Part shown: positions 1-7,119 of the stretch, one piece after another
How positions within the stretch are numbered: position 1 is the stretch's first letter
Layout of the letters: each line of letters opens with the position of its first letter
Assembly: GCA_000438015.1 (NCBI GenBank)
Contig: FR901616.1
Coordinates: forward strand, 13,464-31,434
Source of the DNA: Coraliomargarita sp. CAG:312
GTDB taxonomy: Bacteria; Verrucomicrobiota; Verrucomicrobiia; Opitutales; Intestinicryptomonadaceae
Reading direction: 5' to 3'
Length of the DNA stretch: 17,971 nt
Position numbers and translations under genes: made by a program
The notes under the pieces: generated by a model
Told to the model about the DNA's origin: nothing
Database searches by the model: none
What the model saw: the letters and a program-made list of their open reading frames with translations, nothing else

Positions 1-5
1 AGATA

Positions 6-47
6 AAACCGCCTTTGCACGGCAGCGGCTAAAGGCGGTTTCTTTTT
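6..47. terminator. Strong bidirectional intrinsic terminator
   Basis: An 11-bp perfect stem (6-16 paired with 31-41, AAACCGCCTTT/AAAGGCGGTTT) closes a 14-nt loop. On the plus strand it runs into a T-rich tract (39-47); on the minus strand it ends in TTTTATCT. It lies just beyond the stop codon of the minus-strand aldolase gene, so it most likely ends that transcript. It could also serve a plus-strand gene lying left of the window. Confidence 0.85.
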
Positions 48-77
48 GCGGACTAAAAAGATTTTTGGCTGCTTTTA

Positions 78-824
78 TTAGTCTTGTTTTACAAAACCCA
101 AAGCTGCCCTTATTGGGAGAAGCTCGCGCGCCTTTTCGTCCGAGAACTGTTTTACTCCGCCGATTTGCATCGCCAACATCGACGTGTAGCAGTGCGCTTC
201 AACATTTTCCATTTTCCAAAAAGCCGTCTCAATATCTGCAGCCCAAGTCATGACTCCGTGGTTTAACATAAAAACGCAGTCGTGTTTAATTCCGCATTCG
301 CCAATGATGTCGGCCATATGTTGGGTTCCTGGAGTGTCATATTCGGCAAGCCCTACATCTCCTATAAATATTTCCGTTTCAGGGTTTACATTCCGCGGCG
401 GTTTTTTCCCCGCCAGCGCGAAGGCAGTAGCGTGCGGCGGGTGCGCATGGCAACAAGCCTTCGCAAGCGGTTGGCGCAGCATTATTGCCAAATGTGCCAA
501 TACTTCGCTTGTGCGCTTCCTATTCCCGGCGATTTGCTCGCCTTTCATGTTCACAAAACACATATCCGAAGGTTTCATTGAGCCTTTGGATATCATTGTT
601 GGAGTGCAAAGAACGATGTCGTCGCCGACTCTCACGGAGAAATTTCCCCCGTTGCCATCGTTAAAATTTTTTCCGTACGACCTCCTTCCAAGGTCGCATA
701 TTAACTCTTTTAATTCGTTTATTTCTGAAGAATTAAAGAAATCTTGAATCTCATCGTCGGTTTTAGGGCAGTCCCCGGGAATCCATTTATATTCTTTTTG
801 CGGAACTAAGTACTCTCTTTTCAT
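78..824 (-). CDS. Class II aldolase/adducin family protein (fuculose/rhamnulose-phosphate aldolase-like)
   Basis: This is a 248-residue cytosolic protein of the zinc-dependent class II aldolase family, whose members cleave sugar phosphates such as L-fuculose-1-phosphate or L-rhamnulose-1-phosphate to dihydroxyacetone phosphate and lactaldehyde. Visible family marks are the glycine-rich GNGGNFSVR phosphate-binding stretch (residues 57-65), the catalytic-acid region RTSEVLAH (E107), the zinc ligands in CCHAHPPH (H126, H128) and the third ligand in MLNHGV (H189). Length is slightly above the usual 210-230, because of an extra N-terminal stretch of about 30 residues. The start at 824 is the first Met, followed by MKREYLVPQ. 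No Shine-Dalgarno sequence is evident. A TTGACT element lies upstream at about 859-864 on the minus strand, but I see no convincing -10. It stands alone, with no sugar kinase, isomerase or microcompartment gene nearby, so its exact substrate is open. Confidence 0.88.
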   Translation of the reverse strand: MKREYLVPQKEYKWIPGDCPKTDDEIQDFFNSSEINELKELICDLGRRSYGKNFNDGNGGNFSVRVGDDIVLCTPTMISKGSMKPSDMCFVNMKGEQIAGNRKRTSEVLAHLAIMLRQPLAKACCHAHPPHATAFALAGKKPPRNVNPETEIFIGDVGLAEYDTPGTQHMADIIGECGIKHDCVFMLNHGVMTWAADIETAFWKMENVEAHCYTSMLAMQIGGVKQFSDEKARELLPIRAALGFVKQD

Positions 825-1056
825 AATCGAATAAAAACAAAAAAAATCCCAAAAATAGTCAAGTGTTTTTGAAATTAACGCTTTTCAGTATTGTAGGGAG
901 AGTGGAATCGGTTTTTTTAATCAGGGTAAAGTTAGGGGATAAAATGCAAGAGAGAAAGAAAAGCGGTAAAAGAAATATAAATATTACAAATTGCTGGCTG
1001 CTTTTTTATGGTTGAGATATGCTTTTCGCATTTTCGTAGGCGCGCTTTTATTGCAT
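825..1056. other. Non-coding gap between aldolase and PepSY-like gene
   Basis: This AT-rich stretch holds the upstream region of the minus-strand aldolase, including a TTGACT element near 859-864, and otherwise only very short reading frames. No RNA gene, repeat or mobile element is recognisable. The rest of the 825-1128 gap is the terminator of the neighbouring gene. Confidence 0.6.
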
Positions 1057-1105
1057 AAAAAAAACCGCTCCATAGCCGAAATATTCTAAGCAATGGGCGG
1101 TTTTT
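1057..1105 (-). terminator. Intrinsic terminator of the PepSY-like gene
   Basis: The stem AAAAACCGCTC (1060-1070) pairs with GGGCGGTTTTT (1095-1105), with one G-U pair and a 24-nt loop. Read on the minus strand it is followed by a run of eight T (1057-1064 overlaps the stem base). It sits 24 nt after the stop codon of the PepSY-like gene. The T-run on the other side would let it act on the plus strand too. Confidence 0.85.
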
Positions 1106-1128
1106 CTTCGGCGTATAAAATTGAGTTT

Positions 1129-1566
1129 CTAATCCAAGCCGATAAATATGTAATTATTGTTAAACTTGAGTTCCTGTTTTGTAGCAAGCTCCACTTCAAA
1201 CCCCTTGGACTCTTTCTTTAATACGACGACAGGCGAGCCTCCAAAATTGTCTTTAATGTATTTTGTGATTTTTTCTGGGATAAGGTCTGATGGAACGGAG
1301 GAAGTTTTTGCCGAAATTTCTTCCCAGTTGCCGTCGCTGTCAAATTCAATTTCGGTTCCGTCTGTAAAGACAACTTTATATCCGTCTGTGATTGCTCCGA
1401 ACAGGCTTGTCTCCATCTGCGCGGAGGCGATTTTTTTGCCCTTAAAATTAGCGTTTGTAAATTCCTGGGCTGATTGAGGAATCTGCGCAAAGGTCACGAC
1501 TTTATCTTCGGCGTTTGTAATCGACAACGTAAACAACATTGCCGTTATAAGCATTATTTTTTTCAT
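1129..1566 (-). CDS. Exported PepSY-like domain protein
   Basis: This 145-residue protein has a Sec signal peptide (MKKIMLITAMLFTLSITNA, probable cleavage after residue 19), so it should be periplasmic or otherwise outside the cytosol. The mature part shows two halves of the PepSY-like fold: IPQSAQEFTNANFKGKKI with GYKVVFTDGTEIEFDSDGNW, then a second IPEKITKYIKDNF with GFEVELATKQELKFN. The pattern 'xDGTEIEFDxDGNWxxI' is characteristic of the PepSY_like (DUF2874) family, common in Bacteroidota and Verrucomicrobiota. These proteins have no established enzymatic role; binding or inhibition functions are suggested by analogy with BLIP-like folds. It is a single-gene unit: a good -35/-10 pair lies upstream and a strong terminator downstream. 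There is no obvious ribosome binding site. Family assignment is fairly sure; function is unknown. Confidence 0.85.
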   Translation of the reverse strand: MKKIMLITAMLFTLSITNAEDKVVTFAQIPQSAQEFTNANFKGKKIASAQMETSLFGAITDGYKVVFTDGTEIEFDSDGNWEEISAKTSSVPSDLIPEKITKYIKDNFGGSPVVVLKKESKGFEVELATKQELKFNNNYIFIGLD

Positions 1567-1610
1567 ATATATTTTTTGGATTAATGTTTAACGGTAAAGT
1601 AATCGTAAAA

Positions 1611-1639
1611 ATTTTCTTATTCAATATTTATTTTGTCAA
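1611..1639 (-). promoter_or_regulatory. Sigma70-type promoter for the PepSY-like gene
   Basis: On the minus strand a perfect TTGACA (-35, plus-strand 1634-1639) is followed by a 17-nt spacer and GAAAAT (-10, 1611-1616, four of six matches). Transcription would start near 1604, giving a leader of about 38 nt before the start codon at 1566. Confidence 0.6.
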
Positions 1640-1891
1640 AAATCTGGCTTCAATGTTCCATTTTACGTTGGATAAAGAGGTAGCGGGCAAATAATATTGA
1701 AGTGCGTTGAAGCGTTCCTTTTATGTCGAAATTCAATCATGCGATCAAATTCAATGGAGGAATGCGTATTTGCGAGGCGTCCATCGCAGAGCTAAAATTT
1801 ATAGACGCTGGGTTTTGCCACATTTTGCATTTCCCGATAATTCCGATAGCAATTATGGATTGCCCATGCTTAAAAGTTTGCGCGCATGGAT
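1640..1891. other. Gap without a recognisable gene
   Basis: Between the PepSY-like promoter and the tRNA terminator there is no gene I can support. The 69-codon plus-strand frame at 1707-1916 has no recognisable domain and no ribosome binding site, and it runs into the tRNA terminator hairpin. I see no integrase remnant, direct repeat of the tRNA end, or other mobile-element sign. Confidence 0.5.
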
Positions 1892-1924
1892 AATAAAAAA
1901 TCCGCAATCTATCTGAAATTGCGG
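1892..1924 (-). terminator. Intrinsic terminator of tRNA-Cys
   Basis: On the minus strand CCGCAAT (1918-1924) pairs with ATTGCGG (1902-1908) across a 9-nt loop, followed at once by ATTTTTTATTA. It lies 12 nt past the mature 3' end of the tRNA, as expected for a monocistronic tRNA transcript. Confidence 0.8.
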
Positions 1925-1935
1925 CCGCATTAAAG

Positions 1936-2006
1936 AGGCGTGGGTCGGAATCGAACCGACGATGAAGCTTTTGCAGAGCCTTGCCTTACCACTTGGCTAC
2001 CACGCC
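1936..2006 (-). tRNA. tRNA-Cys (anticodon GCA)
   Basis: The minus strand folds as a complete 71-nt cloverleaf. The acceptor is GGCGTGG/CCACGCC. The D-arm is GCC-loop-GGC with GTGGTAA. The anticodon arm is AGGCT-CTGCAAA-AGCTT, with anticodon GCA in the usual loop positions and one G-U pair in the stem. The variable loop is 4 nt, and the T-arm is GTCGG-TTCGATT-CCGAC. The discriminator base is T (U73), the identity base for cysteinyl-tRNA synthetase. CCA is not encoded (TCT follows), so it must be added by tRNA nucleotidyltransferase. Confidence 0.96.
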
Positions 2007-2023
2007 GAAATTTAAAGTGAAAG

Positions 2024-2052
2024 ATTAGAACCTATCTTTATTTTCATTGCAA
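2024..2052 (-). promoter_or_regulatory. Sigma70-type promoter for tRNA-Cys
   Basis: On the minus strand TTGCAA (-35, 2047-2052), a 17-nt spacer and TCTAAT (-10, 2024-2029, five of six matches) sit so that transcription would begin about 10 nt before the mature 5' end of the tRNA at 2006. With the terminator on the other side this makes the tRNA a self-contained unit. Confidence 0.6.
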
Positions 2053-2145
2053 GTTTTTTTTGCCGAAACTGGTATTTTTATGGCAGAGATTAGCCACAAA
2101 ATACATGCGTGCGGGTTCCGCTCGAATTTTTACCCTTAAGAAAAT

Positions 2146-3555
2146 CTAGAGATTTAAGCCGAATTGCATACCCAAGACAAGCGCATTGGGATACTCGCCG
2201 CCTTTTGTATTTATTATATATTGGATATTGGGTTGCAAAAAGGAGAATCTATTAATTTGAAGTTTATAATTTAACTCGAGGGCGATTTCATAAGACCCGC
2301 GCTCTTTGTCGCGGAGGTCTGCGGAGTATTTTCCGTATGCGGCTCCAAAGCACAGCACGTCGTCGGCGCGCGATTTAAATGGCGCATTGAACAGTATTCC
2401 GCCGTTGGCAAAATAAGGCATATATGCAAGGTTTTCGTAAGGGTCGTATTGGAAAACTCCCCATAAAATAATTCCCCTTAAGTCGCGATATTTTTCGCCT
2501 TTTCGGGGTATGTAATAAGGCTCGTCCTGTTTTACGAACCCCATATTGTAAACCATATAGTCCGCTTGAATATACACGGTGCAGTTGAAAGGCGAATATG
2601 CGGACGGGTTGTCGTTATGCTGTGCGTTGTACCAATCGGCGGCAATTCCCACAGAGATGTTTCCCGGAGAGCGGCCGCTGTCGTCGTGGTTTATGTCCCA
2701 TCCCCCTTCAAAGTTGGCATTTACGCCTTCTCCGTGGAAAGACCAGTCAAGCCCGTGCATGCCTACGGAATCCTGCCTGTCGGTGTTGATTTGAAACACT
2801 CCGGCTCTAAAATACTGTCCATCTTTATATTTTATTTGTGCCGCCGCCGCCCAAGTGCTTCCAGGATATGCCGACCACTTTGTTTGGTTGAATATGCCTA
2901 CGGGGTTTCCGTCAAAAGCGTTGTTTTGGTAAAGCCAGTAAATGGGTTTTGTCAAGAAATTGTCCCCGGCGGCAAAACGCCCGAATTTTAAGCGCAGCTG
3001 CCAGTCTTCGTCAAATGTCTTGATGTACTGCAGAAATAGGGAGTGCAAACGTATTGTTTGGCTGCCATAATTTTGCTGGACGTTAAAGGTATTCCCTATG
3101 CGGTCTTTTGTAAGGCTGTCTCCAAATCTCCACACCCAGGTATTGCCGATGCTCCATCCTTCAAGCTCTTTTAAAGAAGTTATTTTCTGCAAGTCCACTC
3201 CGAGCCCAAGGTTTACGCTGCTTGTGAGGCTTGCGCCGCGGCTTCTGCCGCCGTCCGGATTTGCGGCGAAGTTTCCGATGTAGGAAAATACCGGCACAAT
3301 TCCCATGTCGTCAAGGGAGTTTCTTCCGCCCCATAATCCTCCAAGTGCGTGTGGGCCGTTGTACCACTGTTCAAAAGTTAAATCCCAAATTGGATTGTTG
3401 TTTACGATATTGTCGTAGTATTCAGAATCGAACACGGTGGCGACGTCGCTGTTTACGCCGAAGTTGTCTCCGCCCCTAAAATAGTTTCTTTGGAGGGCCG
3501 AGGCTGTCGAAGCGATTGCCAGCGGCAGTAGGAATACTAGAGCTTTGTTTTTCAT
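2146..3555 (-). CDS. OprB-family carbohydrate-selective outer-membrane porin
   Basis: This 469-residue protein has a signal peptide (MKNKALVFLLPLAIASTASA, cleavage after residue 20) and the features of an OprB-type beta-barrel. These include the family's N-terminal signature LGGLWGGRNSLDDMGI (residues 71-86), then VFSYIGNFAANPDGG, many alternating aromatic/polar strands, and a C-terminal strand ending LVLGMQFGLNL suited to BAM recognition. Length matches the family (about 430-480). OprB porins allow diffusion of glucose and other sugars through the outer membrane. The start lies 29 nt after the phosphoesterase stop on the same strand, so the two may be co-transcribed. A GATAAT hexamer exists in the gap but has no matching -35. 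No clear terminator follows it before the tRNA. The sugar specificity cannot be read from sequence. Confidence 0.9.
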   Translation of the reverse strand: MKNKALVFLLPLAIASTASALQRNYFRGGDNFGVNSDVATVFDSEYYDNIVNNNPIWDLTFEQWYNGPHALGGLWGGRNSLDDMGIVPVFSYIGNFAANPDGGRSRGASLTSSVNLGLGVDLQKITSLKELEGWSIGNTWVWRFGDSLTKDRIGNTFNVQQNYGSQTIRLHSLFLQYIKTFDEDWQLRLKFGRFAAGDNFLTKPIYWLYQNNAFDGNPVGIFNQTKWSAYPGSTWAAAAQIKYKDGQYFRAGVFQINTDRQDSVGMHGLDWSFHGEGVNANFEGGWDINHDDSGRSPGNISVGIAADWYNAQHNDNPSAYSPFNCTVYIQADYMVYNMGFVKQDEPYYIPRKGEKYRDLRGIILWGVFQYDPYENLAYMPYFANGGILFNAPFKSRADDVLCFGAAYGKYSADLRDKERGSYEIALELNYKLQINRFSFLQPNIQYIINTKGGEYPNALVLGMQFGLNL

Positions 3556-3584
3556 ATTGCGGAGAAATAATTTTATTATCGTCT

Positions 3585-4490
3585 TTAATTAGCGCCGGTT
3601 GACCGCCTTTGATTTTTTATAATTTTTGGCTGGGGCTCTGACTTAGACTGCATTCCCTTGTAGATTTTTGCAAGCGTAATCGTGGGCGGGCATAGAAATC
3701 TCACTGGATATCTGCTCATTCCAGTCCCTATATTTACATATATCAGCCTGTTTTCATACTGGACCAGCCCGTCGGAAAAATGCCGGCCGTATATCGAATG
3801 CGTTACGAGCGGCCCGATAAACGGAATTCTAATTTGCCCCCCGTGGGTATGGCCTGCAAAAGATACGCTTGCGGCGTCCGGAATTTCGCGTATCACGTCG
3901 TGGGAATGTGTTAGAAATATGACGGGGGCGCCTTTGGGAATTTTTTTAAACGCCGCGCGGTAGGAATAGCTAGATGTGACGGGGTCTGCTATTGCCGCAA
4001 CATAGAAGTCGCCCTTGGGAGTTATTATTTTGCGGTTTGAATTTTCTATTACGTCGATATTTGCGGCTCTAAGCAATCTCCGTACTTTGTGCTTGCTGTA
4101 GTACGAGTCGTGGTTTCCCATTATGGCGTAAACTCCGTAGGGAGCTTTGAGTTTGGATAAAATCGCCGTTAGCGCGTCTTCGTCCATGGATTTTCCGAAA
4201 TAACTTCTTGTTATGTAGTCGCCGGTCAGAAAAATTATATCTGGATTTAGAGAGTTTAGTTTCTGCGCCTGCCTTTCTATGCGGAAGGTTTCAAAAGGGA
4301 TTCCCCTTCCGTGGATATCGCCCCAAATTCCCACTTTTAAGCCGTCTAATCTTTCATCCCAAGTCGGCGAATAAATCTTAACCTCTTCGTCGACTATGAC
4401 GAAATACGGCTCAACGACAAACGCCCATAGCCAAAGCGCAGCAATCGGGCATAGCAATATAAGCATATGTCTTATTCGCATCTTGTGCAT
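3585..4490 (-). CDS. Membrane-anchored calcineurin-like metallophosphoesterase (YkuE/YaeI type)
   Basis: This 301-residue protein has one N-terminal membrane segment (about residues 8-32) and a metallophosphoesterase domain with all the two-metal motifs: GDIH (D58, H60), GDY (D91), GNHD (N126, H127), LTHSHD (H195) and GHTH (H214, H216). It belongs to the YkuE/YaeI branch, whose members are tethered to the inner membrane. Within PVC bacteria, chlamydial LpxG from this branch hydrolyses UDP-2,3-diacylglucosamine in lipid A synthesis, replacing LpxH/LpxI. That role is possible here but not shown by the neighbours. A C-terminal basic tail (residues 283-301) is unusual. The porin gene follows after 29 nt. 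No strong promoter was identified upstream; about 400 nt separate it from tonB. Confidence 0.88.
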   Translation of the reverse strand: MHKMRIRHMLILLCPIAALWLWAFVVEPYFVIVDEEVKIYSPTWDERLDGLKVGIWGDIHGRGIPFETFRIERQAQKLNSLNPDIIFLTGDYITRSYFGKSMDEDALTAILSKLKAPYGVYAIMGNHDSYYSKHKVRRLLRAANIDVIENSNRKIITPKGDFYVAAIADPVTSSYSYRAAFKKIPKGAPVIFLTHSHDVIREIPDAASVSFAGHTHGGQIRIPFIGPLVTHSIYGRHFSDGLVQYENRLIYVNIGTGMSRYPVRFLCPPTITLAKIYKGMQSKSEPQPKIIKNQRRSTGAN

Positions 4491-4895
4491 ATTATCTTTT
4501 TGCGCGGGTTTTGATTTTTACGTCCAAAATTCATTATTGGCCTTGGCAATGTTGCAAGTAAATAAACAAAAATCTGCGGAATGGGAAATGTAAATTAATA
4601 AAATCTGCGCATGCACGCGGATTAGTTTATACGGTTGGATGCGGAAGTTTGTGTTGGCTATGTATGCATTGCAATGCTATTGCGTTCCCGGAAATTATAA
4701 GTGTGTTCCCATATGGGCGATAGATTAACTGATTTATGTTTTACATGTGAAAGGGCCTAGCTTATGCGGGGCGCAGATTCTAGACGCCATTTTTTTAATT
4801 GCGATGCAACTTTCCTCCGACGAACTTAAAAGGTTTAGCTTATAGTATATTTTCTATATGCGTTTTATAGGCGCAGAATGTTGCCTTGGATTTTA
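4491..4895. other. Intergenic region between tonB and the phosphoesterase
   Basis: No gene is supported across these 405 nt. They contain many short inverted AT-rich words. One small plus-strand hairpin occurs around 4770-4793 (GGCG-loop-CGCC followed by a run of seven T), resembling an intrinsic terminator although no plus-strand gene ends there. The minus-strand transcript leaving tonB has no strong terminator that I can see, so read-through into the phosphoesterase gene is possible. Confidence 0.4.
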
Positions 4896-5714
4896 TTAAA
4901 GTTCCGTTTCAAATGTGAGAGTTATAGTTTCGCCGAGTCCTTCGGGCGGCGGCGGAAGAGTTATATAATTAAGGACAGCTACGACGGACTTGTCGAAATC
5001 GGCGTTTCCGCTGCTTTGAATTATTCTGACGTTGCTTATTGCCCCGGATCTGCTTAAATTAAATGCTATGCGGGCGGAGAACGTCATTCCCGCAGTTGAT
5101 TCCGGCGCGACCCAGTTGCGTTTTGCCGTGAAATGTATCAGCTGCAAATATGCCTGCTTTGCGTTGGCCAAAGCAGCGTTGCTTTGCTGGCTTCCTGTTC
5201 TTGCCGAGGCTATTTTCTGGGTGGCTGTTGTCACCGCCTCTATCTTTGGAGCAACTACATTCCTGTGCGTGGTTGTTCTGGTCTGCGTTCGGCGGTTCGT
5301 CTTTGGGTTTTCTTTTATAAAATCGGCGTAAGAGACTTTTTTGGGCGCAGGCTTGGGTTTCGGCTTTGGCTTCGGGGCAGGTTTAGGTTCGGCCTTAGGC
5401 TCTGGTTGGGGTTCCGGCTCGGTTTTTTGGGGGGCAGGTTCGGGCTCTGGTTGGGGCTCCGGCAAATCCAAGGGATCCAAGGGATCCAAGTCTTCGACTT
5501 TGGGCTGTGTGATTTGAGGAGCAGGTTCGGGTTGGGGATTTTCCTGCAACGGCTGTTCTGGCGGAGGCTCGACCAGCTCAAACGGCTTGGGAGGCTCTAT
5601 TTCGTCTTTTTGCCAAAGGGAAGATACAAATACGGATACAATTGCTGCTATCGTCACGCCCAAATGCAGGGCTACGGAATAAGAAAAACCCAACTTTGTG
5701 TTGTCTTCGGACAT
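4896..5714 (-). CDS. tonB: TonB-family energy transducer
   Basis: This 272-residue protein has the classical TonB layout. A single N-terminal membrane segment (about residues 11-33) anchors it in the inner membrane. A long periplasm-spanning Pro/Glu/Lys-rich region follows (about 38-125, with PEPEPAP, KPAPKPKPKPKPAP and similar runs), then a linker and a C-terminal TonB domain (about 190-272). The C-terminal domain includes ARIAFNLSRSGAISNVRIIQSSGN and FDKSVVAVLNYITLPPPPEG, which match the family's beta-alpha-beta core. It is the third gene after exbB and exbD, starting 6 nt past exbD, so the three form one transcript. TonB passes proton-motive energy from ExbB/ExbD to outer-membrane receptors; no such receptor is in the window. 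The spacer contains an in-frame 9-nt DNA repeat at 5466-5490. Confidence 0.93.
   Translation of the reverse strand: MSEDNTKLGFSYSVALHLGVTIAAIVSVFVSSLWQKDEIEPPKPFELVEPPPEQPLQENPQPEPAPQITQPKVEDLDPLDPLDLPEPQPEPEPAPQKTEPEPQPEPKAEPKPAPKPKPKPKPAPKKVSYADFIKENPKTNRRTQTRTTTHRNVVAPKIEAVTTATQKIASARTGSQQSNAALANAKQAYLQLIHFTAKRNWVAPESTAGMTFSARIAFNLSRSGAISNVRIIQSSGNADFDKSVVAVLNYITLPPPPEGLGETITLTFETEL
5466..5490. repeat. Short tandem repeat (9 nt, about 2.8 copies) within tonB
   Basis: The unit ATCCAAGGG occurs at 5466-5474 and 5475-5483, and as ATCCAAG at 5484-5490. On the coding strand it encodes a repeating Leu-Asp-Pro in the TonB spacer. The 9-nt period keeps the frame, so slippage would lengthen or shorten the spacer by three residues. 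Confidence 0.85.
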
Positions 5715-5720
5715 ATTCGG

Positions 5721-6131
5721 TTAGCGCACTTCTGTGTCCAAATGCAGTTTCGTGAGGTTATGCCTCTTAATGGCGTCGATAACGTCGACTATCTTCTGGT
5801 ACGGCAGGCTGAAATCTCCGCGGAAACTTATTGCCGGGGGATCGGGCATTTTCGACATAGATTCCAAAAGGCTGTTTAATTCAACCATGTCAACGGGCTG
5901 TTTCCCCCAATATATTTGGCCTTTTGCATTTATCGATATTACTTGGAATTCTATTTCCGGCCTGGCGTTTGAAGGGTTTTCCTCTTGTTTCGGCAAATTG
6001 ATGGGAATTGTCTGCTCCAATAGCGGAGTGCTTATCATAAATATAATAAGCAACGAAAACGCCAAGTCCATGAGCGGAGTGACGTTGAGTTCTGTCATTG
6101 CGGCCAAGCCGCTTCTGGCTCTAAATTTCAT
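5721..6131 (-). CDS. exbD: ExbD/TolR biopolymer transport protein
   Basis: This 136-residue protein has the ExbD plan: a short cytosolic N-terminus, one membrane helix (about residues 20-38) and a periplasmic domain. The key motif LNVTPLMDLAF holds the essential membrane aspartate (D22) through which protons pass, followed by LLEQTIPINLPK, the usual start of the periplasmic linker. The C-terminal domain ends with a DVIDAIKRHNLTKLHL-type helix and strand, typical of the family. It starts 1 nt after exbB ends and is followed 6 nt later by tonB. Adjacency to tonB, rather than tolA/pal, favours the ExbD name over TolR. With ExbB it forms the inner-membrane proton channel that drives TonB. Confidence 0.94.
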   Translation of the reverse strand: MKFRARSGLAAMTELNVTPLMDLAFSLLIIFMISTPLLEQTIPINLPKQEENPSNARPEIEFQVISINAKGQIYWGKQPVDMVELNSLLESMSKMPDPPAISFRGDFSLPYQKIVDVIDAIKRHNLTKLHLDTEVR

Positions 6132-6132
6132 A

Positions 6133-6969
6133 TTAGTCGAAATCTCTCAGCGGTGTCGGAGTGTCTTCGTCATCGTCTTCTAGAGAAAAGTTTATAACCT
6201 TTGTCTGGCGCGGGGTTTCTTCTACTTTTGAAGCCATTACGGGCTTGCGCTCGGCGGGTTTTTCGCGCGATTCGGCTATGGACGCCTCTCGCGATTCAAG
6301 CTCTATTTTATCCGCCAGAAGGCTTGCAAAGTTTTCCAATTCCGTCGACATTGTGCGCGCGCGCGAAGTAAGGTAGTTGTATCCAAACACCGCCGGAATT
6401 GCGACGAGAAGCCCTGCGACTGTCGTAAGAAGGGCTCCTGCGACTCCGGGAGCAAGCTGCTGCAGTGTGACCGACGTTTGGGCGCTCATAGAACCGAAAC
6501 AGTCCATAACGCCCCACACTGTTCCGAGCAGCCCTAAAAATGGGGCTCCGCTGATAATTGTACCCAGCCAAACCATTTTCGACTCGTATCTCACTATTTG
6601 TTTGGATATGGCGCGTTGGAGCGAATTTTCGACATAATTTGCGCGGGCTGCCTTGTCGCTTTCGGACTCGTTTGCGCCCATTCCGAACCTGCCCCAAGCC
6701 TCAACTGCGTCGCGGAGGAGAACCGCATACGGCCCATGGAGGGATTTAGCTGCAGCAGCTTCTATAAGCGAAGAAGACTTTGATATTTTCCGCATGGTTT
6801 CTTTGTTGGACGAGTCCATCGCGCTTAAGTCGGAATTCTTGCAAAACATCAATCCCCAAGCCAGCACGCTGAAAGCCAGCAAGAAGATAACTATTATTTG
6901 TCCCGCAAGATTTGATTGGGCGAAATAATCCGTGATCGAAGAAGATGAAAAAATTGTTATGTATGGCAT
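6133..6969 (-). CDS. exbB: MotA/TolQ/ExbB proton-channel protein
   Basis: This 278-residue protein has three membrane segments in the ExbB/TolQ arrangement: about 22-43, then after a cytosolic stretch about 132-158 (VWLGTIISGAPFLGLLGTVW) and about 172-200 (LAPGVAGALLTTVAGLLVAI, PAVFGYNYL). The glycine- and threonine-rich pore helices are well conserved. A cytosolic tail of about 60 residues follows the usual end and is highly charged, finishing in an acidic stretch (LEDDDEDT). This is longer than in typical ExbB. It is the first gene of the exbB-exbD-tonB transcript, with a credible promoter directly upstream and no Shine-Dalgarno sequence. TolQ is the alternative name, made less likely by the tonB neighbour. 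Confidence 0.94.
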   Translation of the reverse strand: MPYITIFSSSSITDYFAQSNLAGQIIVIFLLAFSVLAWGLMFCKNSDLSAMDSSNKETMRKISKSSSLIEAAAAKSLHGPYAVLLRDAVEAWGRFGMGANESESDKAARANYVENSLQRAISKQIVRYESKMVWLGTIISGAPFLGLLGTVWGVMDCFGSMSAQTSVTLQQLAPGVAGALLTTVAGLLVAIPAVFGYNYLTSRARTMSTELENFASLLADKIELESREASIAESREKPAERKPVMASKVEETPRQTKVINFSLEDDDEDTPTPLRDFD

Positions 6970-6992
6970 AGCTATAGAATCCGCACTAGTAA

Positions 6993-7021
6993 ATTTTAAG
7001 TGCCTTAAAAAATCCAGACAA
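6993..7021 (-). promoter_or_regulatory. Promoter for exbB-exbD-tonB
   Basis: On the minus strand TTGTCT (-35, 7016-7021, four of six), a 17-nt spacer and TAAAAT (-10, 6993-6998, five of six) precede exbB. The start would fall near 6986, leaving a leader of about 17 nt. Confidence 0.5.
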
Positions 7022-7091
7022 ATTTTATAAATTTTTGCGGAAATGTAGATTCTTTTTCGAGGAGAGGTTTAAAAAAAGTGATAAAAATGCG

Positions 7092-7119
7092 TTGACGAAG
7101 ACAATCTTGAATGTAGGAT
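7092..7119 (+). promoter_or_regulatory. Candidate promoter for the giant Ig-repeat gene
   Basis: TTGACG (7092-7097, five of six), a 16-nt spacer and TAGGAT (7114-7119, four of six) give a plausible sigma70-type promoter. Transcription would start near 7126, with a leader of about 67 nt before the ATG at 7193. It diverges from the exbB promoter about 70 nt away. Confidence 0.45.

Noticed and set aside
250..747. 165-codon plus-strand frame opposite the aldolase
   Set aside because: It is antisense to a gene with complete catalytic motifs and its translation shows no domain; it is a shadow.
944..1012. Tiny plus-strand frame starting MQERKKSGKR, preceded by a purine-rich stretch
   Set aside because: At 22 codons, Lys/Arg-rich in an AT-rich gap, with no promoter, it is not supportable as a gene.
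1707..1916. 69-codon plus-strand reading frame before the tRNA
   Set aside because: It has no recognisable domain, signal peptide or ribosome binding site, and it ends inside the tRNA-Cys terminator hairpin. It is likely a chance frame.
5133..5879. 248-codon plus-strand frame opposite tonB/exbD
   Set aside because: Its Gly/Arg/Leu/Phe-rich sequence is the complement of the Pro/Glu/Lys-rich TonB spacer, a composition artefact.
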